A DNA stretch of 64,000 nt from Temnopleurus reevesii (taxonomy: Eukaryota; Echinodermata; Echinoidea; Temnopleuroida; Temnopleuridae): assembly GCA_036244855.1 (NCBI GenBank), contig BQKZ01000695.1:50859-114858 (forward strand). Direction: 5' to 3'. A program made the position numbers and the translations under genes. Numbering within the stretch: position 1 is the first letter of the stretch; each line of letters starts with the position of its first letter. Of this stretch, positions 12,864 through 24,827 are shown in pieces. Below the pieces are notes generated by a model. That model ran no database searches and was not told the origin of the DNA. It was given only the letters and a program-made list of their open reading frames with translations.

Positions 12864-13335
12864 GTGTGTGTGTGTGTGTGTATGTGTGTGTGTGTGAGTG
12901 TCGAACTGTGTGCAAGAATATCTACGTATACTATGTATCTGAAAGAGTAAGAAATCGTATTGTGCAAGAGAAGGAGAGAGACGGGTATAGCAAATCATTG
13001 CATAGGTATTTGTGTGTGCGTGCGTGTGTGTGTGTGTATGTGGTTGTGTGTTGGTTTGTATAAATGTGTGAAGTGGTATTATTGATTTGCTAATTATTAC
13101 TCCTGCCCCACTTTCTCTACTCACGTTCTCTTATCTCTATTTTAACACACTCTCTGACACACACATAAGCATACACATTTTCTGTTCTTATATGACTTAT
13201 TCTATCTTTCCCTGCTCTCTCTCCCTCTCTCTCCCTCCCTCCCTCTCCCTCCCCTCTACCTCTCTCCATCTCTATCTCTCTCCCCCTATATATATATATA
13301 TATATCTCAATCTCTATCTCTCTCCCTATCTCCCC
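12864..13335. repeat. GT and CT microsatellite cluster
   Basis: (GT)n at 12864-12900 and about 13012-13042, then CT/CCCT-rich DNA at 13215-13335 with an (AT)n run near 13287-13306. The open frames here are repeat artefacts. Confidence 0.9.
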
Positions 13336-13481
13336 CAGCACTCCTTATTTTGGATTCCTGCACACATTGCAAATAGCCCAACCCAACACCATTAAACTCC
13401 AATGACTCGGTCATGCATTACTATAATTAGCGTCAATCATGTTTATTGAATTATTTATACGATCTATATGCGTAGAAATTA

Positions 13482-13535
13482 AGAGGACACGCTTTGCTAA
13501 CGTTATATGTGTCTGTCTGTCTATCTCTCCCTCCC

Positions 13536-13566
<31 letters not shown>

Positions 13567-13606
13567 CCTATTATCTTCAAATAGCTATTAGCCAAGCGTG
13601 TCCTCT
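13482..13606. repeat. inverted repeat with CT microsatellite in the loop
   Basis: The left arm AGAGGACACGCTTTGCTAA (13482-13500) and the right arm TTAGCCAAGCGTGTCCTCT (13588-13606) match at 18 of 19 positions. The spacer holds a (CT)n tract at about 13512-13568. Confidence 0.75.
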
Positions 13607-14292
13607 ACGAAATTCTGAACTCAGGGACTTAGGGACTATGAAATATATTCAATCTTCGCTTTACATGATGTTGGGTGTACATATCCTATAGCGTTAGCAA
13701 AAATTATGTGTCTCCTGTGCTGTGCAGAGAGGGCAGTCAAGCAAATTCAATTCATGCTTGGTAAACTTCGCATTTACGCTTAGCCTCCACCTCCCCTTAT
13801 AGAAAAGAAGGTTTGGTTGCTCACCAATACCATTTTTTTTTACATCAAAGTGTCGGTCCGTCGAGGTTTTTTAGATTATCTTTTTGAGCAAAAAAAAAAA
13901 AAAAACAATGAGGAAATTAATCAGTGATGGAGAAATTAGTAAAATATCTGAAAATTATAATTCAATTTTAATTCCACATGCTTATCTTCAATTTTACAGT
14001 CATGTGATTTCTTTTTGATATAATCGAAAAGCAACGATAACAAGTTTAAGTAGGAGGGTAGCCCGGTGGAGGGCAACCACATATATTTTTAGCCTAATGT
14101 GTATACGAAACCTATAAAAAGCAAACAGGTGAGACGAACACACCTGGAATTCTTTTTTTTTTTCTCTCTCTCTCTCTCTCTCTCCCTCTTATCTTCTCTC
14201 TTCTATATCGGTCTGTCTCCTTCTCTCTCTCTTTCTTTCTCCCCTCTCTGTTCTCTCTTTTCTCTACTCTCTGTCTGTCTACCTCCCCCCTC

Positions 14293-14330
<38 letters not shown>

Positions 14331-14890
14331 TCTTTCTCTCCCTAAATCATGGCTCGTCGTGGGAAAAGCAAAGTCGGGGTCTTCAACAAATACCATACTT
14401 GCCTTTCTCGCCCAAACAAATATCATTTCGGTCAAACAAAGGGCCACAAATGAAAAGGTTATCAGCCAAGAAGAAAATACCATAATCCCCAAATAGCAAG
14501 TACGAAGACAAATAGTTGGGTCATTTTTCGAAGTAACTTTAAACACCAATCTGTTTAATACGTAAAAAAGTGGACAAATAGCATATTTTTGTCACGAAAT
14601 GACAAACAGAAAACCTTTACTGACCCGAACTATATTAATGGTGTTAGGGTCCATGTACCCCATATACCCTATTGGGAAATGGCCAAGTTTTTAAATCTGA
14701 CAGATCAGGGGTTTCACAAAGTTTTTGGAGGATTATAAACGTATCCGATGATGACCAATCGTGTCCCCTGAGAATATCCGCACTTAGAAACCTGAGGACT
14801 ACAAGATATATTTCTTTAAAAAACATATTTTCAAAACAAAAATTATGGCTAACATAATGTCCAGCGTAAACGAAATACATATATCATTTG
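13586..14890. repeat. pair of diverged dispersed repeats
   Basis: Segments at about 13595-13650 and 14758-14812 share CGTGTCC.CT, CTTAG and ACTAYRARATATATT in the same order, so they look like two old copies of one repeat. A (CT)n block at 14158-14342 lies between them. No gene recognised. Confidence 0.4.
14158..14345. repeat. CT-rich microsatellite block
   Basis: Poly-T followed by long (CT)n runs with interruptions. Both strands give Ser/Leu- or Arg/Glu-rich artefact frames. Confidence 0.9.
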
Positions 14891-15785
14891 CGCAGAAACA
14901 TGAATGGAAGACGCTTGACTGGCAATAATTTTATTCGGCTATAGATGCATGCACATGCTATACCTTCAGCCACGCTTTTTCCCTGCACATCTATGTCGGA
15001 TCAACTGGAGATAAGCTGGACCCCACGGAAGACCACCCCCCCCCCCCCCCCCCCTCGTTGGGCGAGCTAAATGTGGGTAATCCATCGTAATTTTTTAATT
15101 GTATATGTCTTTAATACGGAAATAAAATCAATTCAATATATCAAATGGCTATCAATGCGTGTATGATAGATCTTTTACGTGCGCACTGGCCATTAAATGG
15201 GGCGAGACCCCCCTGAGGGTTGCAGCAGGTGCCTGGTATGTGGTAACCTATATACCCTACTCTACTTTTCTTTTTAAAATGGCGCCTTGCTGGGCATTTG
15301 CTTCGATGACAAACTTAGTTGACCTATTAATAGAAATTTACATTTATTCCGCTATTACAATTTCATGATCTAATAGGCAAATTTAAAGTCGGCCCGGTTG
15401 ATTTTCACAACATTCCGATTGCTGACACTGAAAACGTGTGAACCGTTGAAAAATATAAATATAAGTTGGAATATCAATTTATGTAATGGCTATTTTGAAA
15501 GGAATCTTGTTTGATTGATGAATGTCAATCAATTAAAAAGAATTAAAGGTCACTTAAAGATTAAATTAAAACTGAAAGGTTTGACAGGATTTTTATAACG
15601 CCGGATAGCAGATGCCGATAACTATATACGCTACTATGAAATTTACGAAGCGTATGACTATGTTGATCTCTTACGAGAGATTAAAAATGAAAACGAAATT
15701 TGTTAAACCTATATCAAGCGTAGATTTGCGAGATTTACTGATAAATATATGAACATGAACATAGACATAACCTTTTTCTCGATTT
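14891..15785. other. non-coding, nothing recognised
   Basis: AT-rich DNA with a run of C at about 15037-15054. An AATAAAATCAATTCAATAT stretch near 15121 may be a LINE-type tail. No exon seen. Confidence 0.45.
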
Positions 15786-15799
15786 TATTGGCGTGTATA

Positions 15800-15857
15800 T
15801 TGTGTGTGTATGTGTGTGCGTGTGTGTGTGAGAGAGGAAGCATCTGTTAAAGAAAGG

Positions 15858-15901
<44 letters not shown>

Positions 15902-15945
15902 TAGAGAGGGAAGGGGAAGAGAGAGAGAGAGCGAGTGTGAGTGTG
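15800..15945. repeat. GT and GA microsatellites
   Basis: (GT)n at about 15800-15830 followed by (GA)n at about 15862-15932. Confidence 0.9.
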
Positions 15946-16511
15946 TGGGTATATAGATTAATGATAGTTTTCAATTATTTGTTTAATTCAGTACAATTTA
16001 ATTTATCAATTTACTTTACAATGAGCATAAAATTACAAAATATTCATACAATGAGTCAATTACAATTGGTTGATGGCAGCAGTCAATAAGAAAATGCTCT
16101 TATGGGAGGCCGAGGCCGACCGATAGGTTTGTCCATCCTTGGAAGGAGTTTTGAGCTGAAGACCCCTCCCAGTGCCCTTCCCCCAATCCCCCATCCCCCT
16201 TTTTGTCCCATGAATTTGTTAAAACCCTCATCAATTGTTCAATCGTTTTTGCTATCTCACGAAGATAGCAAAACACTGGATTCATTTGTCCTATATCATC
16301 ATTGCTATTCTGTCTACTCTGTTACTCATTCTTTCGTTTCTTAAAACTGAAAACTACATGTCGCCTTAGACCCCGTTCAAACCTAGTTGTCAATGTGGCT
16401 TCCACTAAACTAGTTTCGAAAGCTAATTTACAGATTTAGAATGCTAATCGTGTCCCCGGACTCCCCGCAAAAGTGACCCTGTTGTTATGATGATGGACAA
16501 AGAGCTGGATT

Positions 16512-16688
16512 TAGGGGGTGTTGCTCAAAATCAACTGCAAATCAACTGCAACTTTGCAAATTGTAACGCGCATTTTCATTCGCGCACGGTATGCGCATTT
16601 AACAAGACGCGCATGAAACAGTGATTTTGATTGGCACATTCCGATCAATTGCAACTTGTGAACAATTGCAACTTTTGAGCAACACCCA
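16512..16688. mobile_element. MITE-like palindrome, family C, copy 2
   Basis: Ends TTAGGGGGTGTTGCTCAAA and GAGCAACACCC, with GCGCATTTAACAAGACGCGC and TTTTGATTGGCACATT inside. Clearly the same family as 51771-51952. Confidence 0.85.
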
Positions 16689-16981
16689 CATAGATGCCTT
16701 CCGCGCGATCTTCCCGCGTTTACATTTCTATATTCCCTTATTGTTTCTACAAACCGCGGATGAAAACAGTCAGATGCTTGACATATTTAGGGTGAAATGT
16801 AAAACTGAGGCAACTTTACGAGTCTTGAGCGTTCAAACTACCGGCTGAACTGGTTCCTGGTAACGAAAATCTACCAAACCAACTGGATTTCTGAACCAGT
16901 TTTGAATTCTTCTTTTATGACCGCTTGTCCCGTTTGGACCTGCCATCGAATTAGTTCATGTTAAATTGGTTTCTCTAAATC

Positions 16982-17112
16982 CTCGGTCACATAGGACCCC
17001 GGAAGCAACACGATTCACCCCGATTCGTTGTTCTGAGGCAGTTAACTGTGAATGAACAACGAATCGGGGTGAATCGTGTTGCTTCTGGGGTCCTATGTGA
17101 CCGGGGCTTTAG
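16982..17112. mobile_element. MITE-like palindrome, family B, full copy
   Basis: A near-perfect palindrome: left arm GGTCACATAGGACCCCGGAA, right arm its complement ending GTCCTATGTGACCGGGGC. The centre holds GTTAACTG. It could fold into a hairpin of about 60 bp. Confidence 0.9.
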
Positions 17113-17200
17113 AATAGTATCTGAACCGGGTTTTAGTTTATGTTAAACTGCTTTGCGTTAAAGTGGTTTAACACCGTATATCTGAACGGGTCTTTAAACT

Positions 17201-17654
17201 CTCCCCATGACCACGTCTACCACTTTACCCCCCCCCCCCCCATCAAATAAAAACATATTCAATTCAATGCCTTATCTTCACAAAACACGATAAAATATGT
17301 GTATTATAGTCAAGTATAAACTTGTTCAAGATAATCTCTTGAGCAAACTTGTCGAGTATCTATCTGTTCTTGTTGTTTCCATGACTTTGTTTTGTGATTT
17401 TTGTTTGGTTTTGACTGGGTGCGTTAGCGTGGGAATGTAAACGTTCCAATAGGGGGCCACCTTTGTAACGTGATGGTATTAACCTAGCTTTTCCATGGTA
17501 AACACCATTTAAGTCGTGTCAATAATTATTGGTGGTCGAGGGGTGCACGGAAGACGTGACGGGGAATTTTTTGATGACGGATAAAAATGAAATAGGCATG
17601 GATTTATTTTCATTCATTGTAAATTATTCTTTTTGCTGGAATAAGTCAATAGCT
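17201..17654. other. non-coding, nothing recognised
   Basis: Includes a poly-C run at 17229-17240. No exon or repeat family seen. Confidence 0.45.
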
Positions 17655-17905
17655 AAAAGCAGACTCACACCTTTGTAATTAATAGTCTGCGTCGGCCAAC
17701 CGTTTTTGGAAATTAAAAACGCTCCCTTGACGCACAGAGACGCAGGTCATACGGTGGACTGACGCTCGTCGTAAGCTCGTCGAACGCAAGCTGAACGTCA
17801 GTCCACAGTCTGATCTGCGTATGTTGTAGGTCCAGTGAGCGTTTTTAATTTTCAAAAACGGTAGGCCGACGCAGACTAAAACACAAAGGTGTGAGTCAGC
17901 CTTAA
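17655..17905. mobile_element. MITE-like element, family A, copy 2
   Basis: Left end AAGCAGACTCACACCTTTG and right end CAAAGGTGTGAGTCAGCCTT. Inner blocks CATACGGTGGACTGACG and CGTCAGTCCACAGTCTG form the second inverted pair. Confidence 0.85.
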
Positions 17906-18536
17906 AATCCTTTCACCTAAGGTAAAAACAAAATAATCAAAACAATTAGGAAAAAAATGAGGCAACACGCTTTTGTTCGTAAAATGGCCTCTTTGGTAAC
18001 GTGTATTTTTTCGAATGATCTTTGTTACCCCTATAACAAATAGAATAATTGTATGTTCGTTCTAAATGAATTTAAAAGAAAATGGAAATTATTGAACAAT
18101 ATGAAAATTGGATGAAGACTATTACGTGCGATGGATTTTGATGTTTTAATCTGCAATACAAAAAAATAAAGCACTGTTTTACTTCAGTAGTAATACCAAG
18201 TAGATAAATGCCTGACAACACTCTCTATAAATCAGGTTGAATTATTTAGTACTTTAAAGGAAAAAAAGTGTTCTCTCGCTCACTGATTAGTTGATTCAAC
18301 ACGTAAAATGAAACCTATTTCACAAAAAGCATTTAATAGCGTGTCGCACATTCCAAACACCAGCTGCAGGTTAACAATTCACGATGTTCATTTTCTTTTT
18401 CGTTTACCATTTTCTGACCCATTTTCACTGTGTATCTTTTTGTATTATTTCGTAATATTAGTTCCTATATGAATATCTTTGGTATAATCTAATGCAAAGA
18501 TATGTCTTTACTTTTAAGAGCATGAAATTATGACAT

Positions 18537-18792
18537 AAAAACGCTGGTGTTAAAGTTAACACCAGCCGGAATCTATATATGACCACACCAGAAAAAGTGT
18601 TAGAATAACACCAATTTAGAATCCATTTATAATATATTTTAATAACCTCTGGTGTTGTTTAAGGCCGCGATCAACGCCAGTCGAAGTAGAAATATATTGA
18701 TTTCATTCCAAATGATGTTATTTTAACACTTTTCTGGTGCAGTCCTATATAGATTCCGGTTGATGTTAAATTTAACATCAGCGTTTTTGCAG
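18537..18792. mobile_element. MITE-like palindrome, family G
   Basis: Ends AAAAACGCTGGTGTTAAAGT and ATTTAACATCAGCGTTTTTG. The inner CCGGAATCTATATA and TATATAGATTCCGG arms match perfectly. CACACCAGAAAAAGTGTTA and TAACACTTTTCTGGTG also pair. Confidence 0.8.
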
Positions 18793-19154
18793 TGTGATTC
18801 CTTTCGACTCCGCCTTTCTTCACCTCGTTTTTACAAAAAAAAAGAAAGAAACTTTTTCAGGTTGAATTGTTCCTTATACGGGATTATTCGATTTCCATAA
18901 AAACGTAAATCCTGTTTTGTTCAAATCTGATTTTCTGGTTTAATCCTTTAAATTCGCCAGTCATCTGAATCAAATCCCCGATTTCCCATTTATTCATTAA
19001 GTGCAGGCCGCGTAAAAGCTGTTAAATCTCAACTTAGAATAAGCAAAGAAAGCTAATCCAAGACAAAAGGTATAAATTGACATCCAGACATGTCATATAC
19101 ACTGACAGTGCAATCCAGAGTTCACTGCGATAGCTTTTACATTTTCCAATGATT

Positions 19155-19388
19155 TAAGACCGACTTACACCTGTGTGTTTGTAGCCTGCGTCAGCCCATG
19201 GGCAGAGTCTTCCGAATATTAAAAAAAAAAAACGTTTCCTGATCGCAAATAACGCGCAGACCACATTGGATTCACGTTCGGTGTAAGTTCCGAGACCGCA
19301 ATCCGAACGTCCACCGTCTGATCCGCGTAAACTGTGCTCTCGGGGAGCAGCACGCAGGATAAAAACGCAAAAGCGTGAGTCGGCCTTG
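19155..19388. mobile_element. MITE-like element, family A, copy 3 (diverged)
   Basis: Left end AAGACCGACTTACACCTGTG, right end AAAGCGTGAGTCGGCCTT. The middle still shows GGATTCACGTTCGGTGTA and the inverted GAACGTCCACCGTCTGATC. Confidence 0.75.
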
Positions 19389-22257
19389 ATAGTTTAGTTT
19401 GGTATTTTAAAATGTAGGAATTAAAGAAATGTCATCTCTCGACTTCTGGCATAAAAGCATGTTACTATGGAAATTCTATAGAACTACGATTCAACCAACT
19501 TAATATTTCAGAGAAGTCAGAATTTCGAAATCCCGATTATTCATTTCAATCAACATTAAAAATGTTGTAAAAAACTTTGAGTCGTTACGAAGTTTTGCCA
19601 TTTACCTTTATCACCTTCCCAGTTGAGCATTATCAAATAAAAGGATAATTGGCATGATGTTATGACATTTATAATTTGACCAAATTCTCTAGGCAAAATA
19701 GGCAATATGCTTAATAATTGGAAGGCAAATATTATGAACTTGTATTAAAATGAGCAATTGATAATTGATAATAAACTAAAATAATGACATAAATATGATC
19801 ATGAGGCCAGTATTAGGGCAAATTCACATCGTCATATTAGTTAAAAAAATAATCAAATTCTTCTACAGGGCATTATGATCACATGAATTCTCTACAATTT
19901 GAACAATCATGTAATCTACAGGTGAAAAATAGATGTAACTGAACACGCGTTCCTTCTTTTCATATGGTGGCTACATAGAAATGCCATTCAGATGACTGAA
20001 ATTTAAAATGCATCCATCTATTTCCCCCACATGACTTTGAAATGATATTCCCCCAAAGTATACGAAAAAGTTTGATTTAGATAAACGTTTGAATCTGTTG
20101 AAAAACAAGCACTAGGGGCGCCAAGAAGACCATCTGAAGTGCACATTTTGTATTAGTCAAGTGATACGGTAAACCAAAAGATAAATAACCACCAAACGTG
20201 CCAAAAGTTTGCGTGAAAGCTTTGTAGAACTATCATATACTTTAATGTCACCGAGTAAATGCAAAACGAATTCTTTCATTTTATTTTGTTTATAGTGCCT
20301 AGGGATACACAAGTATATTAATGTTTTGCTCTCTAAAGTGTTGGAGGAAATATACCAATAACATTATCGTGTATATTTTTGAATTGTCCAAATACATTTG
20401 ATAATAATGAAGTTCCTGTTAGAATATCAATCTGTCGAAACAAATATGGCTAAACATCGGTTATCTTTGAATGGGGTGAAAGTTTTTTTTAACTTTAAAT
20501 CATTGACATTAAACCTAAAGGGCCAAATCTGATGAATTTAACATGAAAAGGAGACTTTTCACCCAATTCACTTGACTGAGGCAGGCCAGGCGCCAGGCAG
20601 ACGACTCCAAAGTTACGATAATTCGATTATCCCAGCTTAACGCCAAAAAATAAATACGCGCGAACAATCGAAAGAAAAGCATTGCGTATCCCCGCACTTC
20701 GCTCTTGTATAATCAACTCACGGGCCAACCAGATTCGGATAAAACAATCCCTTTTCTCCATCTTGTCTCCACCTCTTTTGTTACCAGGTTACTTAATCCC
20801 TTAAGAAATCGGATAAAACTAGAGTTAAGTTAACATATCAATTGCACCGATTGGAGATAGAGTGCCCTATCTATACGCCCAGGTAAATAAACGTCGGTCT
20901 GATTAGAGGAAAGAGGAATTTGATTGTAGAACCTAAGTGGGTGCTATTCTAGTAGAACAATCGAAAAGAAAATATATTCTTTGACAGCAAAATAAGTGTG
21001 TTTTCTAAAGTGATAAAAAGTCAAATGTTTCCAAGACTTGATCACACATTTACTCTTTTTGCACATTTACTCTTAATGAATATTCTGGAGACTTGGGGCC
21101 CTGTGGTTAATTGAAAAATATACTGTGAGCCTTAATTACGGGGTTGTCTTAATCGCACTTTAAATATCCTTCACTTAGATTTTGTAACTGATTGTTAAGC
21201 ATGTTATTTAGATACTAGAGTTCCTAATTCGATTGATTAAATCTGAAATTGATTAAATGAAATGTATTCGCAGAAATGATATACAATGCCCATGATTGCA
21301 TTGGAAATTTGGAATGTGCAATATTAAAAGTCGTATAGAAAAATCTATAAGAGTAAGTTTAGCTTGTGGGCAAAACTCGTCATGTAACAAATCAAAAATC
21401 ATAATTTGTGTAAAACATAGCTGAAAACAGACATCAGTACTATAATTATAATATAAAGGAAAATGTGTATTCTTAAACGTTAGCACATGTGCCACAAAAT
21501 ACATCAATGCCCAATTTTTTTTCCTGAAATCCATCATTGTCAGACTGAATAGTTTTGAGGATTTTTTTTGTTGTTGACAGAATCGATTTGCATTTCTCTT
21601 CTTTAAATGTCGGAAGTTACAAGACAATAGAACACATCTTTAAAATTGGCTTTGGAAATTGCAAGATTAAACGCTCACTTGAACATTGAATTTCCTGCTT
21701 TGTTCTTTATCAGTCTATGATGATGAGTCATACGAAATAGATCTAGCAACGAGAGGAAATGGAAGAATTTAAGAGCATTAAAATCTATTTAAAAAAGTGG
21801 TAATTCTTTTGAAATATGACATCTCGGATGAGTGTGCGCCTGTGATCGAATTGTCTTTCTTTTTTGAGGGGGGGGGGAGGGATGGGGGGGGGGTTCCGAG
21901 GATTTTCAGTTTCGACAACTTTGTTTGGGGGAAGGTAATTAAAGTTATAGAAAAGCAGGTGTGATTCATGCAAGGATATACCCCTCATCTCCTACCCCCT
22001 CCTTCTCCATCCCTCGATTCTCTCATAAAGCGAAGTAGAGGGGCAACCCCTAAAATGGCGTGGTCATCACTAAAGTGTTCGCCGGCACATACACTCCCAT
22101 GTATGAAAACTAGCAAGTATCAATACGCATATATCATTTACAGTGATTTAGACGGTCAAACAGTTTGAAAATTGCAGCGAAAGGAGTATGTTAATATGCA
22201 TCATATACAACCCAGTTCTACGTTCAATAGAATCAAGTAAAAATCGTATGACATCAA
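19389..22257. other. non-coding, nothing recognised
   Basis: About 2.9 kb of AT-rich DNA. Poly-G runs occur at 21868-21892. All open frames are short and unlike any family I know. Confidence 0.45.
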
Positions 22258-22480
22258 AAGACCGACTCACACCTTTGCTTTTTTAGCCTGCGTCGGCCAA
22301 GCGTTTTTTAAACGTCTGGAATCAGACGGTGGACTGACTTTCGGCCTTCAATCAAAGAGCGTACGCCGATCGTCTGTCCACCGTATGAGCGGCGTCTCTG
22401 TGCGTCCAGGGAACATTTTTGTCAAAAACGCTGGGCCGACGCAGGCTAAGAAAGGAAAAGGTGTGATATGAGTCGGCTCA
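22258..22480. mobile_element. MITE-like element, family A, copy 4
   Basis: Left end AAAGACCGACTCACACCTTT, right end AAAGGTGTGATATGAGTCGGC with a small internal insertion in the repeat. Inner GACGGTGGACTGAC and GTCTGTCCACCGTATG arms are present. Confidence 0.8.
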
Positions 22481-22879
22481 GTTTGTTAAGAAAATAGATC
22501 TGTTTACAAATAATTCCTGTCACAACCACGAAAAGTAACCTCAAATGATATATACAAAGAGAAATAAAAATTGTGGATGATATGGTCCACATGGTAAAAA
22601 GAACACATGGGGATAAAATTAAGTTAAGTCCTAATTCAGTGCTTTCATTTTATCTTTATGATTGACAAGAGTTGTGACATTATAAATATTTCATTCATTA
22701 TACATTAATCGTTATGACCTTGTTAATTGTACCATAATTCATGCTCCACTTCTCACTAAAAATAAAACAAAGGTTCATATATTCCCACAAAAATAGTTTT
22801 CCGTCATCTAATTATCAATTTGTTTTGTTATCATGTGGTTATTGCCATATTTTTCTTGTCCTGGTTGCGCTTACACAAT

Positions 22880-23290
22880 TAGGAATAAAGGTGCAGCATT
22901 GCACCTTTAGAGAGGAGAATGCGAAACTGGGAGCACCTTCTTAGATGCGATATTGTCAGCACCCTTTAAGTAGAAATCGAACAAAAAATGTATTTCGCAT
23001 TTTACATTGTACGGAGTGGCTCAGAGGATTCGAACCTGTGTCTTCGAGGACGTTGGAATTGCACGGTTCGAGCTTATGCGATAGTTCCATGCACAATTGA
23101 TGGCGACTTTCAAAGATATCAAACAAACAAAAAAATAACATAAAATAACGCAGTTTCCTCTTGAGGCTGTCAAAAGGTACCATATTGCAACTTTTTAGTT
23201 GTTTGCACCCCTTATGTAACTTTTTTTTGCTAAGCGATTGCACCTTTCTGCGAAGGTTTGCACCTTTTGAACATATCGATTTTGCCACGG
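22880..23290. repeat. degenerate inverted-repeat region
   Basis: AAAGGTGCAGCATTGCACCTTT at 22888-22909 is itself a palindrome, and GCACCCTTTAAG near 22970 recurs inverted as TTGCACCTTT near 23240. It looks like an old palindromic element with an unrelated middle. Weak call. Confidence 0.35.
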
Positions 23291-23565
23291 TTGAAGGTTT
23301 TAATTAACGCAATAAAGATGCTATCATGACCAATTATATCAATCTAATTAAAAGGTGTATTTTTACAGTGGTCGCGTTCAGGCATGGTTGAATTGCGATT
23401 AATCTATGATTTTTATATTCATCTTAGGTCAAATGATGGATGCGTTATCCTCTTCTTGCTATGATGAATAAATAAGTTCAATCAGGGTGCCGTGTTAGTA
23501 TTTCGAGGATTTTGAGGAGAAGTATGATGCTAATTGCACATTGTGAAGTATTATATACTACATTA

Positions 23566-23705
23566 TTGGCCCCGTAACACAAATGTTTATGATTAATCGA
23601 TAATTTGAAAGAATAGTTCTGATTGATTACTTGCCAGTCTATTGAACAAAATGTGTCTGCAACGAATATCATGATTGGTCATTTTCAGTAGCGATTGATT
23701 GCACA
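23566..23705. mobile_element. MITE-like palindrome, family D, degenerate copy
   Basis: GGCCCCGTAACACAAATGTTTATGATTAATCG at the left matches the start of family D (shown in part: GGCCCCGTAACA). The right arm is only loosely preserved. Confidence 0.45.
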
Positions 23706-23843
23706 CTTTTATTTTACAGGGCCGAGAAATTTATCTGGATTGCATTGCAATGAGAAGCACTTTGAAAGTAATTGGAACAGCAAATAAGTGGTATGACCCC
23801 CCATGACCACTGTGGGTATGACCAACATACCTCGTGGATCTCC

Positions 23844-23882
23844 CCACAGAAATCGGAATACGTATATTCCGATTTTTGTGGA
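23844..23882. repeat. short perfect hairpin
   Basis: CAGAAATCGGAATACGTATA is followed by its near complement through TTCCGATTTTTGTG, giving a stem of about 16 bp with almost no loop. Confidence 0.6.
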
Positions 23883-24273
23883 TCTACCGTCCACAGAACA
23901 GGCGGGCGCCACCAAACCGCCACTATATACACAGCGTACACATACACGTGGCTTGTGTGCCGAACTATAGGCTACTGTGTTCCGAGTTTTATGGCGTCTT
24001 TTAGCACACGCCACGAGTAAACCACAGAGATGTGTGTGTATAGCTATGCGGAGTCAATCACCTCTGGTGTACGTCCACGGCGCGTATGATAAAACGATGA
24101 ACAGATCTCGGCTCATCAAAAGAACACCAAAATCATTAATAAGAATAAACATAATTGGGTTGACGAGTTCAATCGTTCAATAAGTGATCAGAGTTCAGAG
24201 AGTTCAGAACAAGGTGAAAATGTCACTTGTTCGATAGGAATTTTGGAGGAAAACAACACCAAAACAATAGAAT

Positions 24274-24827
24274 NNNNNNNNNNNNNNNNNNNNNNNNNNN
24301 NNNNNNNNNNNNNNNNNNNNNNNNNNNNNNNNNNNNNNNNNNNNNNNNNNNNNNNNNNNNNNNNNNNNNNNNNNNNNNNNNNNNNNNNNNNNNNNNNNNN
24401 NNNNNNNNNNNNNNNNNNNNNNNNNNNNNNNNNNNNNNNNNNNNNNNNNNNNNNNNNNNNNNNNNNNNNNNNNNNNNNNNNNNNNNNNNNNNNNNNNNNN
24501 NNNNNNNNNNNNNNNNNNNNNNNNNNNNNNNNNNNNNNNNNNNNNNNNNNNNNNNNNNNNNNNNNNNNNNNNNNNNNNNNNNNNNNNNNNNNNNNNNNNN
24601 NNNNNNNNNNNNNNNNNNNNNNNNNNNNNNNNNNNNNNNNNNNNNNNNNNNNNNNNNNNNNNNNNNNNNNNNNNNNNNNNNNNNNNNNNNNNNNNNNNNN
24701 NNNNNNNNNNNNNNNNNNNNNNNNNNNNNNNNNNNNNNNNNNNNNNNNNNNNNNNNNNNNNNNNNNNNNNNNNNNNNNNNNNNNNNNNNNNNNNNNNNNN
24801 NNNNNNNNNNNNNNNNNNNNNNNNNNN
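24274..24827. other. assembly gap (554 N)
   Basis: A run of unknown bases. Open frames drawn through it are meaningless. Confidence 1.

Larger units (their letters stand above)
16366..17200. mobile_element. nested palindromic elements
   Basis: Outer arms about AGACCCCGTTCAAAC at the left and GAACGGGTCTTT at the right pair with each other, and inner GGTTT/AAACC blocks are shared. Two other families sit inside: family C at 16512-16688 and family B at 16982-17112. Order of events inferred: outer element first, then two insertions. Confidence 0.5.

Noticed and set aside
12568..13395. Small Ser/Leu/His-rich frames in the microsatellite cluster
   Set aside because: Direct products of GT and CT repeats.
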